From Chamaea fasciata (Eukaryota; Chordata; Aves; Passeriformes; Sylviidae), in NCBI GenBank assembly GCA_029207755.1, contig JARCOQ010000016.1, forward strand, positions 1,183,001 through 1,247,000: a DNA stretch of 64,000 bases, read 5' to 3'. The notes beneath the pieces were generated by a model, which saw nothing but the letters and a program-made list of their open reading frames with translations, did not search any database and was not told the DNA's origin. Positions 36,801-47,006 of this stretch are shown here, in pieces (position 1 is the stretch's first letter; every line of letters begins with the position of its first letter). The position numbers were made by a program, and so were the translations under genes.

Positions 36801-39656
36801 GTGCTTTCTTCCAGGTGATCTCCTGGTTTGGTTCCTGAGCAGGTAATGTTTGTACACTCACTGCTGTGGACTGTTTCATTATTTCACAGCTGTAGCACCC
36901 CACTGATAAACCCCACCCAGACTGTGTGACCAGAAATCACCATTTCTGTTCCTCTCAGGTGCTGCTTTCACCACGACTGCTGCTACGGGAGGGCAGAACA
37001 AGCAGGGTGTCAGCCAAAGACTGAAAGCTACCACTGGGAATGCAAAGACAACTCAGCTGTCTGTGGTGAGTGAGCACTTGGGAGTTTTTTGGTCTTGGGT
37101 TGTTTTGTTTCTTACTTCTACTAATTATCTCAATAGAAAGGTATTTTCTTTATTAACTGTAAAACTCTTGGTTTACCATCCCTCCTTTTGTGACTTTCTT
37201 GGCCAGGATACACTGTGCCTCCAGAAAGCACAGCTAAATCAACTGAATGCAGTTTCTTCTTCTTGACCCTCCCCTACTGACTGACAGAAGCAAACAAAAC
37301 TGTGATCTAGAAGCATCTATTACCTTTTCAGAAAACACAACCACAACCATCCTCCTTTTACTCAGCGTTTACACCTGCTGAGGAACCCATGGTATGCTAC
37401 TCCCTGCAAGTTTCCAGCTGGAGAGCAACGACAAACAGGAGACAAGAAAATTGTAACAGTTTAAATAGGATCTTTTCCCTACTTAGCAGAAAATTTTTCC
37501 CACTGTTTTAAAGTTTATAGTGGACACGGTTTTGGCATATTTATCCCTGATCATTTGCACTGATGGCTGCAATTTAGGAAGGAATCAATAATTACAGTTT
37601 ACAGTCTCAAACAAGGAGCTAACAAAATATTTGCTGAGTATGTTTATTTCTGGAAGTTAAATTAACATGTTAAATTAATTTGAAAATATTTACATAACAC
37701 AAGTGTACAAATTGCAACAGATTGCTGGCCACATCCTGATAAATTTTGTTTGATTCTTCCAAAATATACTTGCCATGCTGAGGTAAGGAAAGGACAGAGA
37801 GACCACCAAGAAAGAACTCCAAAAAGATGGTTAACAGGAAAAAGCAGCTTTTCTTTTATATTATTTGTTCACAACTCCCAAAGTTTTAGCAAATGCTTTC
37901 CACTGTACTCAAAGGCTCATTGAAACTGTAGTTTCTCACAAGCCCCCAATATTTCCAGGGTTTTTTCTTGTTGTTGTCACATTCTTGTATTGGTTTTTTG
38001 TTTGTGTGTTGTTTGGGATTTTGCTTGCCTGGTTTTGTTTTTTAAATCAGATGCTCAGCCAGTTACTTTGCATATAATTTTATGCTTCTACCCAGAATGC
38101 AAGTGAGCTTGAGAACTGGTTATTATTTGCACTCCAGAAATGCAAAAACCCTTACATAAGTTTGTTTAAAACAAGTCTGAGTTTCTGACCACCATGGTTT
38201 CAAGACAACAGCTGGCCATTCGCAGAGAACACAAAACCTTCTCATTTCCTAACTCAATTTAGAATTTGCCTGACCTGCAAACAAATGAAAGTTTGGACAT
38301 TACTTCCTTTCCTCCTTCACATTCAACGTTTACTTTGCCCAATTGTCCACCTCATTCAGAATCTCTACTTGCTCATTTCTTCCCCTGCCCCAGATGCACA
38401 AAGCACTGAGAGATAATAAAACCAATTAATCCCATTACAGTCCACCCTTATTTGGCTGTAAAGATTCTGCTCCTGACAATGCTCAGAATACTGCCCAAGA
38501 CAGCAGGCCTGGTGTCGGGAAACCAAGTCCCTGGGGTAGCATGGAGAAGATAAAGTCTGCAGCAATACCAATAGAAGAACAGGAGCAGGCGTAGTTCTCG
38601 GTTCACATGTTTGATTTTTTTATCCTGTCATGTTGTTCACGCTACCTGTGCTATTGAGTAGCTCTTAGGGCAGCGCTAGTTGCAGCAAAAACACATACCC
38701 ATAAAGAACACTTCCATTTCGTGGCAGAGTTTGAGTTCATTCACAAAACTGAACGCTTGTTCTGCTCCTGGACAAGTCTCAAGCAGAGATCTGGCTAAGC
38801 TTTTAAAACGGTAAACACTCAGACAAAACGTAATCAAAGATTCTTCAGTTTACAGAGAGTAACAGAGAGGAAAAAACCTCGCACACTTCTGGGTTGGCAC
38901 ACTGAACCCAAAATATATTGCTGTAGAAGAGAAAATGTTCATGCCAAGAAGAAACAGTCATGCCAAGAAATCTGTTAAGTTACAACACTACAACTATAAA
39001 ACAAACGTGACAAGACATGGACTTTATCACACGAACACACTTTACCTAACTTCTTCCTGAATGCCTTAATTAAGAAAGGTGGGCAGGTTAGGCTGGACAT
39101 GGAGCACCTTTACATGCCATGTCTATATCCCATGCATTATTTTTAATGCTGTAGCCTATAGCAGATTATAAAGGGTATGTGAGTGGAGCATCTTCCCAAA
39201 GCCAAGTTTCACTAGAGCAAGGAGGGTCCCACACCACTTTCCAAAGAGGGATCAGTTATCAGAGTTCCTTTATTAAAAAACCAGAAGAGGAGTATTTAAA
39301 TCTTTATCTGTCTGTTGTATTTTCACCTGCCAAGATGGGTGATTAATGACAGGTTCTCAGTCTCACCAAAGCTCAGTACAGCTCCTATTGCACTCGCAAT
39401 GTAAGGCACTTATATGGCAAACATGGAACGTGAGGGAGCAACTCTTGGTATTCCACTTGGGATTTTTAAGTTCTTCAGACTAATATCAAACTTCTTGTAT
39501 TTTCTTTCAGAATCACTAGAAGATAAGTGTCAAAAAATGGCATGTGAATGTGACCGTGAAGCTGCCAAATGTTTTTCTAAAGCTCCCTACCACAGAAAAT
39601 ACCTTCTGTGGCCAGACTTTATGTGTGGTGAGATTCAGCCTTTGTGTAGGTATTAG
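30438..39656 (+). CDS. PLA2G10: PLA2G10, secreted group X phospholipase A2
   Basis: Four exons (30438-30507, 35372-35537, 36959-37065, 39511-39656) join in phase to a complete 162-residue protein; human is 165. It hydrolyses the sn-2 ester of phospholipids in the secretory and extracellular space, using calcium. Residues 1-23 are a signal peptide with ten consecutive leucines. Residues 24-38 form a propeptide ending HLRSRR, so the mature enzyme should start GILELAGAIRC, as in the mammalian group X zymogen. The calcium loop is YGCYCGLGGKGWPKD (61-75). The active site DWCCFHHDCCY holds His84-Asp85, and the second catalytic Asp is D129 in CECDRE. The mature part has 16 cysteines, fitting eight disulfides. 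Group V and IIA relatives lack this propeptide and cysteine set. It is convergent with BFAR. Confidence 0.96.
34222..34282. repeat. 15-bp perfect inverted repeat
   Basis: Left arm TAATCTATTATGATA (34,222-34,236) and right arm TATCATAATAGATTA (34,268-34,282), with a 31-bp spacer that holds further copies of TCTATTA. It lies in PLA2G10 intron 1. Confidence 0.85.
35372..35537 (+). CDS. PLA2G10: PLA2G10 exon 2 (propeptide, Ca loop)
   Basis: A 166-nt exon after the acceptor TTCTCCCGCAG. It encodes VYKGTFGEGHLRSRR, GILELAGAIRC and YLRYGCYCGLGGKGWPKD, and ends within the Trp codon of the active-site block. The donor is GTGAGA. Confidence 0.96.
36959..37065 (+). CDS. PLA2G10: PLA2G10 exon 3 (active site)
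   Basis: A 107-nt exon after CCTCTCAG. It completes W79 and encodes CCFHHDCCYGRAEQAGC and ESYHWECKDNSAVC. The donor is GTGAGT. It contains the catalytic His84 and the calcium-binding Asp85. Confidence 0.96.
39511..39656 (+). CDS. PLA2G10: PLA2G10 exon 4 (C-terminus)
   Basis: A 146-nt coding part after TTTCTTTCAG. It encodes ESLEDKCQKMACECDREAAK and ends PDFMCGEIQPLCRY before TAG at 39,654. It carries D129, the second catalytic aspartate. Confidence 0.95.
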
Positions 39657-41707
39657 ACACACGACTCTCGTACGTATTTAAATCTAAAATGACTTTTTTT
39701 GGGTTTTTTGGCCACAGTAATGACAACAAATCAATTTCCCCTTTCTTGATCCTCCTTGATTCCACCTCAGCCCCTCCAACCCCAAAATGGCCAAAGTAAA
39801 CATTTTTCCTCTTATTTACCTTCTCCCACACACTTTTATTGACTAAATAGAAATCTGAGTTTATCACCTTGAGGAGGAACTGACAACGTTAATTTTTGTT
39901 TATATTCAGATTCACAGATTTTTCAGACTGATAATATCATTCCCTGTAAACTTTTTGTTTCCCCCTCCACTGGCTGGAAGATACAAATCAAACTTCTCCA
40001 CTAACAAATCTTAGCATTTGTTAACTCTGAACTGACTGGAAAAAGTGCATGAAGTTACAGTGTCAGCACAAAGAGCCCTCTCATCGACATTAAACACTTA
40101 TCACAAAGCCTAATTTAAGTGTTGAATTTCATTCACATGAAATAATCCTACCTGCACTGAAGAAGGCCTAACATAATAACTTTTTCTTGCATTTACTTTT
40201 TAAATAGTTTTCTAAACAGCTGCTTATTTGATATGGCTCCAACTCCTTACTCTATGAATTTCCTGTAAGCACAGGGAGGATTTCCACCCTTAGAACTTCA
40301 GAGCCAGATTTAAAAATGCAAATGCAAACCATCACCAAAAGAGAAACACGAAAAAATGTAGAAGTTGTTGGGACCAACTGGCTTTCCCCACAGGTGTTTG
40401 ATCCTGCACAGCAAGAGTTTATGAAGCTCAGAGGGGTATAAAGCTGGTTTTAGCTGGGGTCACATCATAGATATTTTTAATCCTTTGGGAAGAGACATCA
40501 GTACCCTGAACCGCTGAATAACACACTTTGGTGTAACTGCTGATTTTAACAGTTATGGAGCCAAGAGTGCTTTATGTCTACTTTCACTTACCTCAACTTC
40601 CTCAAAGATGCAGGGCTAAAGAACAGGTTTGCACAAGTCAAAGCTAATGACGTGTACTTCAATATACAAAAGAAAAAAAAATCAAACCCCATACAAAATA
40701 ACCCACCTCTATAGGAATAGTGAAGATTTCAAGAGAGATCTTTAATTGTGAAAAACATCCATAGGCATATTTAGTTCATATTACTGACACAAATGAAACC
40801 AAGCCACAAACAAATGCAGAATGCAAGGGGACAAGGCTCCTGAAAAAAATCTTACCTTTAGATTCAGTCAAAGGAACATACATTATCAAATGTCAATCCT
40901 GCTTGCACAAAGTAACTTTCCAGCCAATGTTTGCTCACAGACATAGATACACACGTTATATTGCCATAAGTAATTACAGTGTCAGGTCACTTTTCCAAAA
41001 TAATCCTTTTTAAGACAATACCCTGAATTTAAGAATTAGCAACAGAAATCAAGAAGAGAGAATGAAAGGAGCTACTGCTGGAGTCTAACTGATCTGAATA
41101 AAAAAATTTCCGTAGTAATTACTGCATTTTCAAAGACACAGGAAAATTCAAGTAGTCTTTGCCTTCAACTGCAGGAATTTTGGAAAAAACTCTACTGTGA
41201 GACTGTGTATAGGGCAGCCACAATACTACACGTGAAGAAGATTGAAATAAAAAAAGTTCTTTCAACATCAAGCTGCCCAGGAAGGGCATTCCTTTGGCAA
41301 ACTGAAGTTGAGGAACACATTGCTGGTATGAAATGCTAAGTTTAAAAAGAAAGAAACCACTGCAGCAGTGCAGAAGACACTGATTTTAAGGCAGGCTTGA
41401 AAATACACAGAATACTTGGGACAGAATAAAGACATTTATCTGATACAAACAGGGTGAGGTGACTGCATGAGTTTTACATGGCTACACGGGAATGTGCCTT
41501 TTTTTTTTTTCCAACAGAAAATTCCTTTTTCCTTCATCCTCCAATTTGGAATCAGCTGGTTTAAGAGTAACTTACCTTAAAGCTTTTTTGTATGTTTCAA
41601 TTAACATAATCCACCATTTTCACTGCCACATACATAACGAAGAAAAGCAAAGTTTATTCAAAATGTCCATTTTTAGAAGCTAAACAGCTCAAGAGTTCCA
41701 ATGCCAA
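39657..41707. other. Converging 3' regions of PLA2G10 and BFAR
   Basis: Two kilobases between the two stop codons. Plus-strand AATAAA sites at 41,098, 41,246 and 41,425 (and ATTAAA at 40,089) could end PLA2G10. The nearest minus-strand AATAAA for BFAR reads as TTTATT at 41,653-41,658, 50 bp past its stop. No gene was recognised between them. Confidence 0.5.
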
Positions 41708-41900
41708 TCACTGCACTTGTGTCTCCAGACGCCTTATCTCTGTAACCACAAGATCAATGTTTATAACTGGGTTAAAATACAAGGCCCAGTAAAACAAACA
41801 ATTGCAAACAAACTGAGGAATAAAAGGCCAAAAAAGGGCAACAAAAAGTCCCTGGGCTGAGACTTTCCAGAAATGGCTCCACATTCTGTGAGGAATAGTC
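41708..41900 (-). CDS. BFAR: BFAR last exon (coding part)
   Basis: A 193-nt coding part for residues 385-448. It starts TIPHRMWSHFWKVSAQGLFV, spans the last membrane segment and ends RRLETQVQ before TGA at 41,710-41,708. The acceptor is TCCACAG. Confidence 0.96.
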
Positions 41901-44900
41901 CTGTGGAAAGGGAGAGGGAAAGGTTTAGAGGGACTTCCTGGTTTCTGTTACCCAGCTCTGAGAAAAGCCAGCAAGTGCTACAGCTCTGAGTAACTCAGAC
42001 CTTACTCGGATGCCTGAAAAAACGTACCTCCAGTTTGCACTCCAGGAAAAACTTCCCTAACAGCCAGCAGTACCAGATTTGGAGAGGAAGCACTAAGCCA
42101 GTGCCCTCAGACCCCGAAGGCCAGCAGTTCCAGTGCCACATCCCAGCTGTGCCTGCGGCTGTCCCAGGGCCCTGTGCAGCTCCGGGCACGTTTCCCTCTG
42201 TCGGCTGGCAGAGGGAAATCCCACTACCCACCCAAACTGCAATTTCTCCCGTACGATTTCCAAAGATCTCAGCGTCAATGAACGTTAATATGCTTCAACT
42301 GAGGTAGTAACAGACAACAGAGACTCTGATAAATTATCCGAACTAGCCTCAGTATAACTAAACTTATTTATGATTCCGAGGACTGATCCTGTAATAACTA
42401 CACTGTATCACGACTACACTCTGATGAATTTAGTTCTCACCCCAGGGCTAATGTCAGGCACCACCAGAGGCACTTCTCAAGGTAAGGTTTAGTATCTGCC
42501 AGTGAACCTGCTTGTCGCTGTTTCCACGTTCGCTACATCTGAGGAGTAAAACCAGCTCTAAGAAACCCTGGGAAGCATACACAGGAATAGCAGGCAGTAG
42601 CACATGTGGGAATGCAGATTCACGTGTTGTTTCTGACCTCAGAGTTAGACACTCATTCCAGGGGGCAACTGTGAAATTGTAAGGCTGTTACTTCCTCTCT
42701 GTAAGGCCGTGTACTTCCTACCCTCTTCCACAAGCTTAGTAAGACTTACTTCAATTCTCCTCTTGACCAGAGCCTCCAAAAGGAGACTAATTCCAGGACA
42801 GAGAGCAACATGGCATTTACAATTATAAATCTTGATGTCCAGTAGTGCACATCTAGCCAATCCCAAGCAAATTCAGCTATCAGCTGGTATGGCAAAAATA
42901 AATACTTTACGGTGAATTCTCTCCACTGCCTCCAAGAAGGATCTTTAAGGTCCTGTAAATTAGGATAAAAAAACTTAATCAATTTTCTATTAAACTGATG
43001 TAATGCTGGCTTATTTCCATTAGTCTTTTGTTGAAAAGCTGGGGGTTTGAGACACTGGAAGCAGTAATTTATCTTTATTATACTTGCTAGCAGGTAATGC
43101 TGCAGTGCAGTAATTTCCACTAGATTAGAACATCACTTTCTGTAGTCAAATGAACTTCAGAAGAATCAGTTTCACACATTTAAAGTCTTAAAAGCCTAAA
43201 ATCAATCCTATTAAAGGTAATGGTTGAAAGCTCATAACTAAAGCAAGTAGCGTATTTAACGTTTTGAATACTTACAATCAGTTTTGTGACAACATCTTCA
43301 TACTTGTCTTCTTGCATAGGACAAATTGTGTGGATGAAAGGTAGGAAAGCTTCTGTGTAATCGAACAAATACAGGTATAACATACTGAGTCTTGGAGAAC
43401 TCTTCAGTGCATACAGAAGAAAGAGTGATTTTCCTGGGTTTACAGCCTAAAAGGTATCAAATTATCGAGTTTCAATCAGTGAAAAAATAAAATGAAAGGG
43501 ACATGGCAGTTCTTAGATTTTCTGATAACCATTTTTCAAAGGGTTTGTTTTTCAAACACAACATTTCATTAAACTGAGCAGTCTTTACACCGGTAATTCC
43601 AATACTTTAACACTCCTCCTGGCTTTAAGAGAATCTCCTTTTAAAGGTGTGACTTCAAAAATAATTAACATACGTGAAATGACACACTCTACATAAAATT
43701 TACCTTATATTCCCAAAGATTCTGTGGTGGTTTAACACCTAAAGTTTTCACACATTCCAGTTCTGCCATAATAGCTCTCCTATGGTTACTGTTCTCTACA
43801 CTGTAAGGCTCTTGGGTGAAATCCTCTTCAGTCAGGGTCAGGAGGAGTCTACAAAAGCAGAATTAAGAAGGTAAACAGTGCCTGATTTATTAAAAAAATG
43901 ATATCCGACTGAGAGGGACAAAAGCTCTTCAACAGTTTCAAGTTAGAAAGTGTGTGTTTATTACAGCCCGGGCATTACAGCATGGGGGATAGCTCCCAAA
44001 TACACAGCACAATTCACAGACAATCACGGAGTCCTTTGATTTACAAAGGCGTTGAACACCCACAGCACAAATGCACATTCAGAGCTCAGGTACTTCCCGT
44101 TCTCCGATTCATATGGTAATTAGCAAAAAACCAATTAAGCATGCTTAGTTTGCCCTTTGAAATGGGTCGGTGGTCTTTTTTAAGGGGAGGGGGCTTAAAA
44201 TGAGGAAGTAAAACAGCTCTTCATCGCTCTCAACTTTCTACCTTTTCAATGCAAATGTGACAAACGAGCTCTGGGAGGACTCCCATTTCCCAGGTACCTG
44301 ACTTTCCAATGGGTTTGGGAGTATGGGAGTTTCTGTAATTGTCTTGTGCTCCTAAATCTATTTATCAAGTTCTCTGTTCTTCATTACAAACACAGCTAGG
44401 CAAACAAAGTTGACAGGCAGCTATTGGGCCTGGGAAAGTTAACTCAAATCTGGTTTCTCTTAACTAACCACAAACTTTTTAATTTTTAACAAACTTAAAT
44501 AAATTCCAGCAAAGCTTATCTCTAACTAAAACCTTAACCTCTCTAAAATCCTTAATTCTTTGAAGTCTATGTCTCATGCCTATTCACCAAAAAAGATGAC
44601 TAACAATTACACAACTGCATACTGAAACAATAAGCTACTGATACAAGGCAGCACCTTTTGGGTTAAAGATTTATAGAATACCTTGGGTTGGGGAGGGACT
44701 TCAAAAGATCATCATTACATTGCAGATCAAGTGTTCTACACCAACTGCATCTCAGAGGCTGGGTTTTAAATTTCCTTCTTTTCCAGCCTCCTCTTGCCTG
44801 CTTTCAGCATGGCTCTTGGGAGCAATACATATGCATATAGCACATGCACATTTCCACAAGAAAGGAAAGGTGGAAGGAGTGGATAATACATCAGCAGAAT

Positions 44901-46941
44901 TTTACTCTCGCTATCATTTCAGTCTGCATTGTCAGCATTTTAAAGAGTTCTTGGAAAACTTCCAGGTAGCTTGCTAAGTATCGACTACTAAAGGTTTCCA
45001 AGAGCAATTGTTAAAACTTTTTCTGAAATTTATTCTGATGCATCACAATATATTCCCACAATCCATGTAACAGAGCAGGGTCATTTCACAGTGAGCCAGC
45101 GCTAATGAATTCATCAGTAGTCCAATCACACAACAGTTGTCCTCGACCATCAGGCCTCTCACCTTCCATTCACTTTCTCCTGTAAAAATCTTTCCTTGTA
45201 ATGTGAAGCCCATGGGCCCAGCTGCTCCAGCCAGAGTATCACTTCCTCAGCAGTCCACTTAACAACAGGCTTGTGGACAAGCAGATCATCTTCAAATTCT
45301 CTGCTACTCCAGTGATAGCCAAGTAGAACTACCTACACATAGATCACAAAGATAAACAAAGATCCTTTACTTGCACAGCAAATGCATGAATGACATAAAT
45401 AAACACACAATAAGAGGCTGCACATGTAGAGTCTTCCATTTCACAGAGAGCAGAATGTCCAGGCCATAAGAAAGTCTGGTGAAGTTTTACCCACTGACTT
45501 CCATTTGCTGTACACTGCAGTCGTAGCTCCTGCCAGACAGCTCTGAAGGCCACTTCTGTGCCCACAATCTCTTTTCTGTGCATGTGATGTAAGAATATTT
45601 GATTGCATGCTTAAGGAAGCGAATAGGGAAAACCAAGCAGATGAAACTTACTGCTACACAAGTTAAAGCTGTCAGAACACCTGAGAAAAACCCTCCTCGA
45701 GGATTAACTCTTCCTGTGCTCCGAACTGCAGGCATCTGGTCATTCCCATATTTTTGGAAAGTTGCTAAGCTGCGTGCTACATCGCTGTTTTGTTGAATAT
45801 CTTCTTTTCTTTGTTCAATGGCATCAGAAAATAGCTTTTCAATAACATCCCTAATAGGAAAAACATTTGTCATTATACTGTAACCATTGAGGCTTAATAT
45901 TTAGAAAAGGGACTCATTTTTGGATTTTTGTTTTCCAGCCTTACTGAAGACTGTCATCTTTGAAAGTAAGGAAAAATTAGTTATTAAAGCTTAGTAAACT
46001 TAGAACGATATCAATCACTGCCAAACATCTTCCTTAGCTTCTAAAGCTAAAATACCACATAACTCCCAAGTTATTTCTTATATAAAATTCGAATTCTGTG
46101 TGCCACTGGCAAGCCTCAATTATTAAATAATGCTAAGCAAAAGACAACATAAAAGCCTACCATCAATCCTGCCATCCATTTATTTAAATATTATAACCAT
46201 ATAAAGTATGATTAACAGAACAACTCGTGGGTAATTCAAGACAGCAAATAGATGTTTCTAGCTTTGTTCTGCAATATGATCACAGCTCTTCCAATAAATA
46301 ATTCCTGCTACAGAAATTACTACACAATTATCCAAGATCAGTCTAACTTAGAATTATTAGAACACAACCAGCTGTATTAGGAGACTGAGGATCCTGCCCC
46401 TCCATCTCCCAGAAAATTTAGAAGGGGGGGAAAGCCCTCCCCCAAAACAAACCTCCCCCCTCGAAACAAAACTGACCAAGCCGCCCCTTAATTCCACGTG
46501 CTTGAACAGTTCTTTACAAGTGCACAAGCTGCAAGTCTTTGGGATTTAAATTTCTTTGTGACAGTTCAGACTACCGATTATCTAAGAATATCTGCAGCAA
46601 ACTCAAGAAACCAGACAGCTAATTTCTGTGGTTTCATTTATGTAAAAAAGACATTCACAAAAACAGTTTGCTCACCTGAGAAGGATGTTGACTTTGGGGA
46701 ATCCTTCCCACTTTTCTCTGCACTCGGGGCATTCATTCTTTTTGGATGATACCCACCACAAGGCCAGGCAGTGCCTACAGAAGCTGTGCCCACAGTTCAG
46801 GGTGGTGGGGTTGATCAGGATGTCGTAGCAGCAGTGGCACAGGAACTCACTGACCGATATCTGCCGACCCAGGCCAGGAGGAGCACGCGGTTCAACTTTT
46901 GCCCCCTCTGTTTCCCCTCGTAAAGTCTCATCCTCTTCCAT
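41708..46941 (-). CDS. BFAR: BFAR, bifunctional apoptosis regulator (RING E3 ligase)
   Basis: Seven coding exons (46676-46941, 45652-45850, 45163-45332, 43704-43848, 43276-43446, 42750-42952, 41708-41900, minus strand) join in phase to 448 residues; human is 450. It is an ER membrane ubiquitin ligase that links death-receptor and mitochondrial apoptosis control. The RING is C3HC4: C35, C38, C50, H52, C55, C58, C71, C74 (CHCCYDIL, then NCGHSFCRHC, then CPEC). A first membrane segment lies near residues 141-163. A SAM domain follows at about 180-248 (KWTAEEVILWLEQLGPWAS), then the conserved block SLFLLYALKSSPRLSMLYLY. C-terminal membrane segments are near 355-380 and 402-428. The N-terminal 26 residues are the only strongly divergent part. 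The gene is head to head with PARN and tail to tail with PLA2G10. Confidence 0.97.
42750..42952 (-). CDS. BFAR: BFAR coding exon 6
   Basis: A 203-nt exon for residues 318-384. It starts DLKDPSWRQWREFTVKYLFL and includes the membrane segment RFIIVNAMLLSVLELVSFW. The acceptor is TTTACAG and the donor is GAA|GTAAGT. Confidence 0.96.
43276..43446 (-). CDS. BFAR: BFAR coding exon 5
   Basis: A 171-nt phase-0 exon for residues 261-317. It starts AVNPGKSLFLLYALKSSPRL and continues YLYLFDYTEAFLPFIHTICP. The acceptor is TTTTAG and the donor is ATT|GTAAGT. Confidence 0.96.
43704..43848 (-). CDS. BFAR: BFAR coding exon 4 (SAM end)
   Basis: A 145-nt exon for residues 212-260. It starts LLLTLTEEDFTQEPYSVENS and ends GVKPPQNLWEYK. 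The acceptor is TTTTGTAG and the donor is AAG|GTAAAT. Confidence 0.96.
44668..44760 (-). mobile_element. CR1 LINE 3'-end relic
   Basis: TAGAATACCTTGGGTTGGGG then AGGGACTTCAAAAGATCATC is the reverse complement of the CR1 3' terminus (normally AGAATGGTTTGGGTTGGAAG, then GGACCTTAAAGATCATC). Only the first 50-60 bp is convincing. Confidence 0.55.
45163..45332 (-). CDS. BFAR: BFAR coding exon 3 (SAM start)
   Basis: A 170-nt exon for residues 156-211. It begins VVLLGYHWSSREFEDDLLVH and continues KWTAEEVILWLEQLGPWAS. It has no internal start codon. The acceptor is TGTAG and the donor is AAG|GTGAGA. Confidence 0.96.
45652..45850 (-). CDS. BFAR: BFAR coding exon 2
   Basis: A 199-nt exon for residues 89-155 (DVIEKLFSDAIEQRKEDIQQ to GGFFSGVLTALTCVA). 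It ends inside the first membrane segment. The acceptor is CCTATTAG and the donor is GCA|GTAAGT. Confidence 0.96.
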
Positions 46942-47006
46942 TTTCTTTTATGCCTTACTCAAACAGAAAGCTCTCTTAGATCTTCAGACCAGATAAGGCA
47001 TCACTT
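46676..47006 (-). CDS. BFAR: BFAR first coding exon (RING)
   Basis: The start codon is at 46,941-46,939. Coding to 46,676 gives residues 1-88 plus two bases, then the donor GTGAGC. It contains the whole RING finger. A good acceptor (TTGCTTTGCAG) places the exon 5' end at 47,006, so 46,942-47,006 would be 5' UTR. Confidence 0.93.

Larger units (their letters stand above)
30508..39510 (+). other. PLA2G10 introns
   Basis: The introns are 30,508-35,371 (4.9 kb), 35,538-36,958 and 37,066-39,510. They are AT-rich. The only structured element I see is a 15-bp perfect inverted repeat at 34,222-34,236 and 34,268-34,282. Open frames around 33,289-34,092 are unrecognised and probably not coding. Confidence 0.7.
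41901..46675 (-). other. BFAR introns
   Basis: Introns between the BFAR coding exons; the longest is 43,849-45,162. A CR1-like relic lies at about 44,668-44,760. I see no other gene in them. Confidence 0.7.

Noticed and set aside
41995..42307. Frames of 78-90 codons in the last BFAR intron
   Set aside because: They lie between two well-defined BFAR exons and match nothing. The true exon is 41,708-41,900.
45487..45651. Extension of the BFAR frame beyond VAV into a different hydrophobic tail
   Set aside because: This is intron read-through. A GTAAGT donor follows GTAGCA, and the conserved continuation VVLLGYHW is found at 45,332-45,163.
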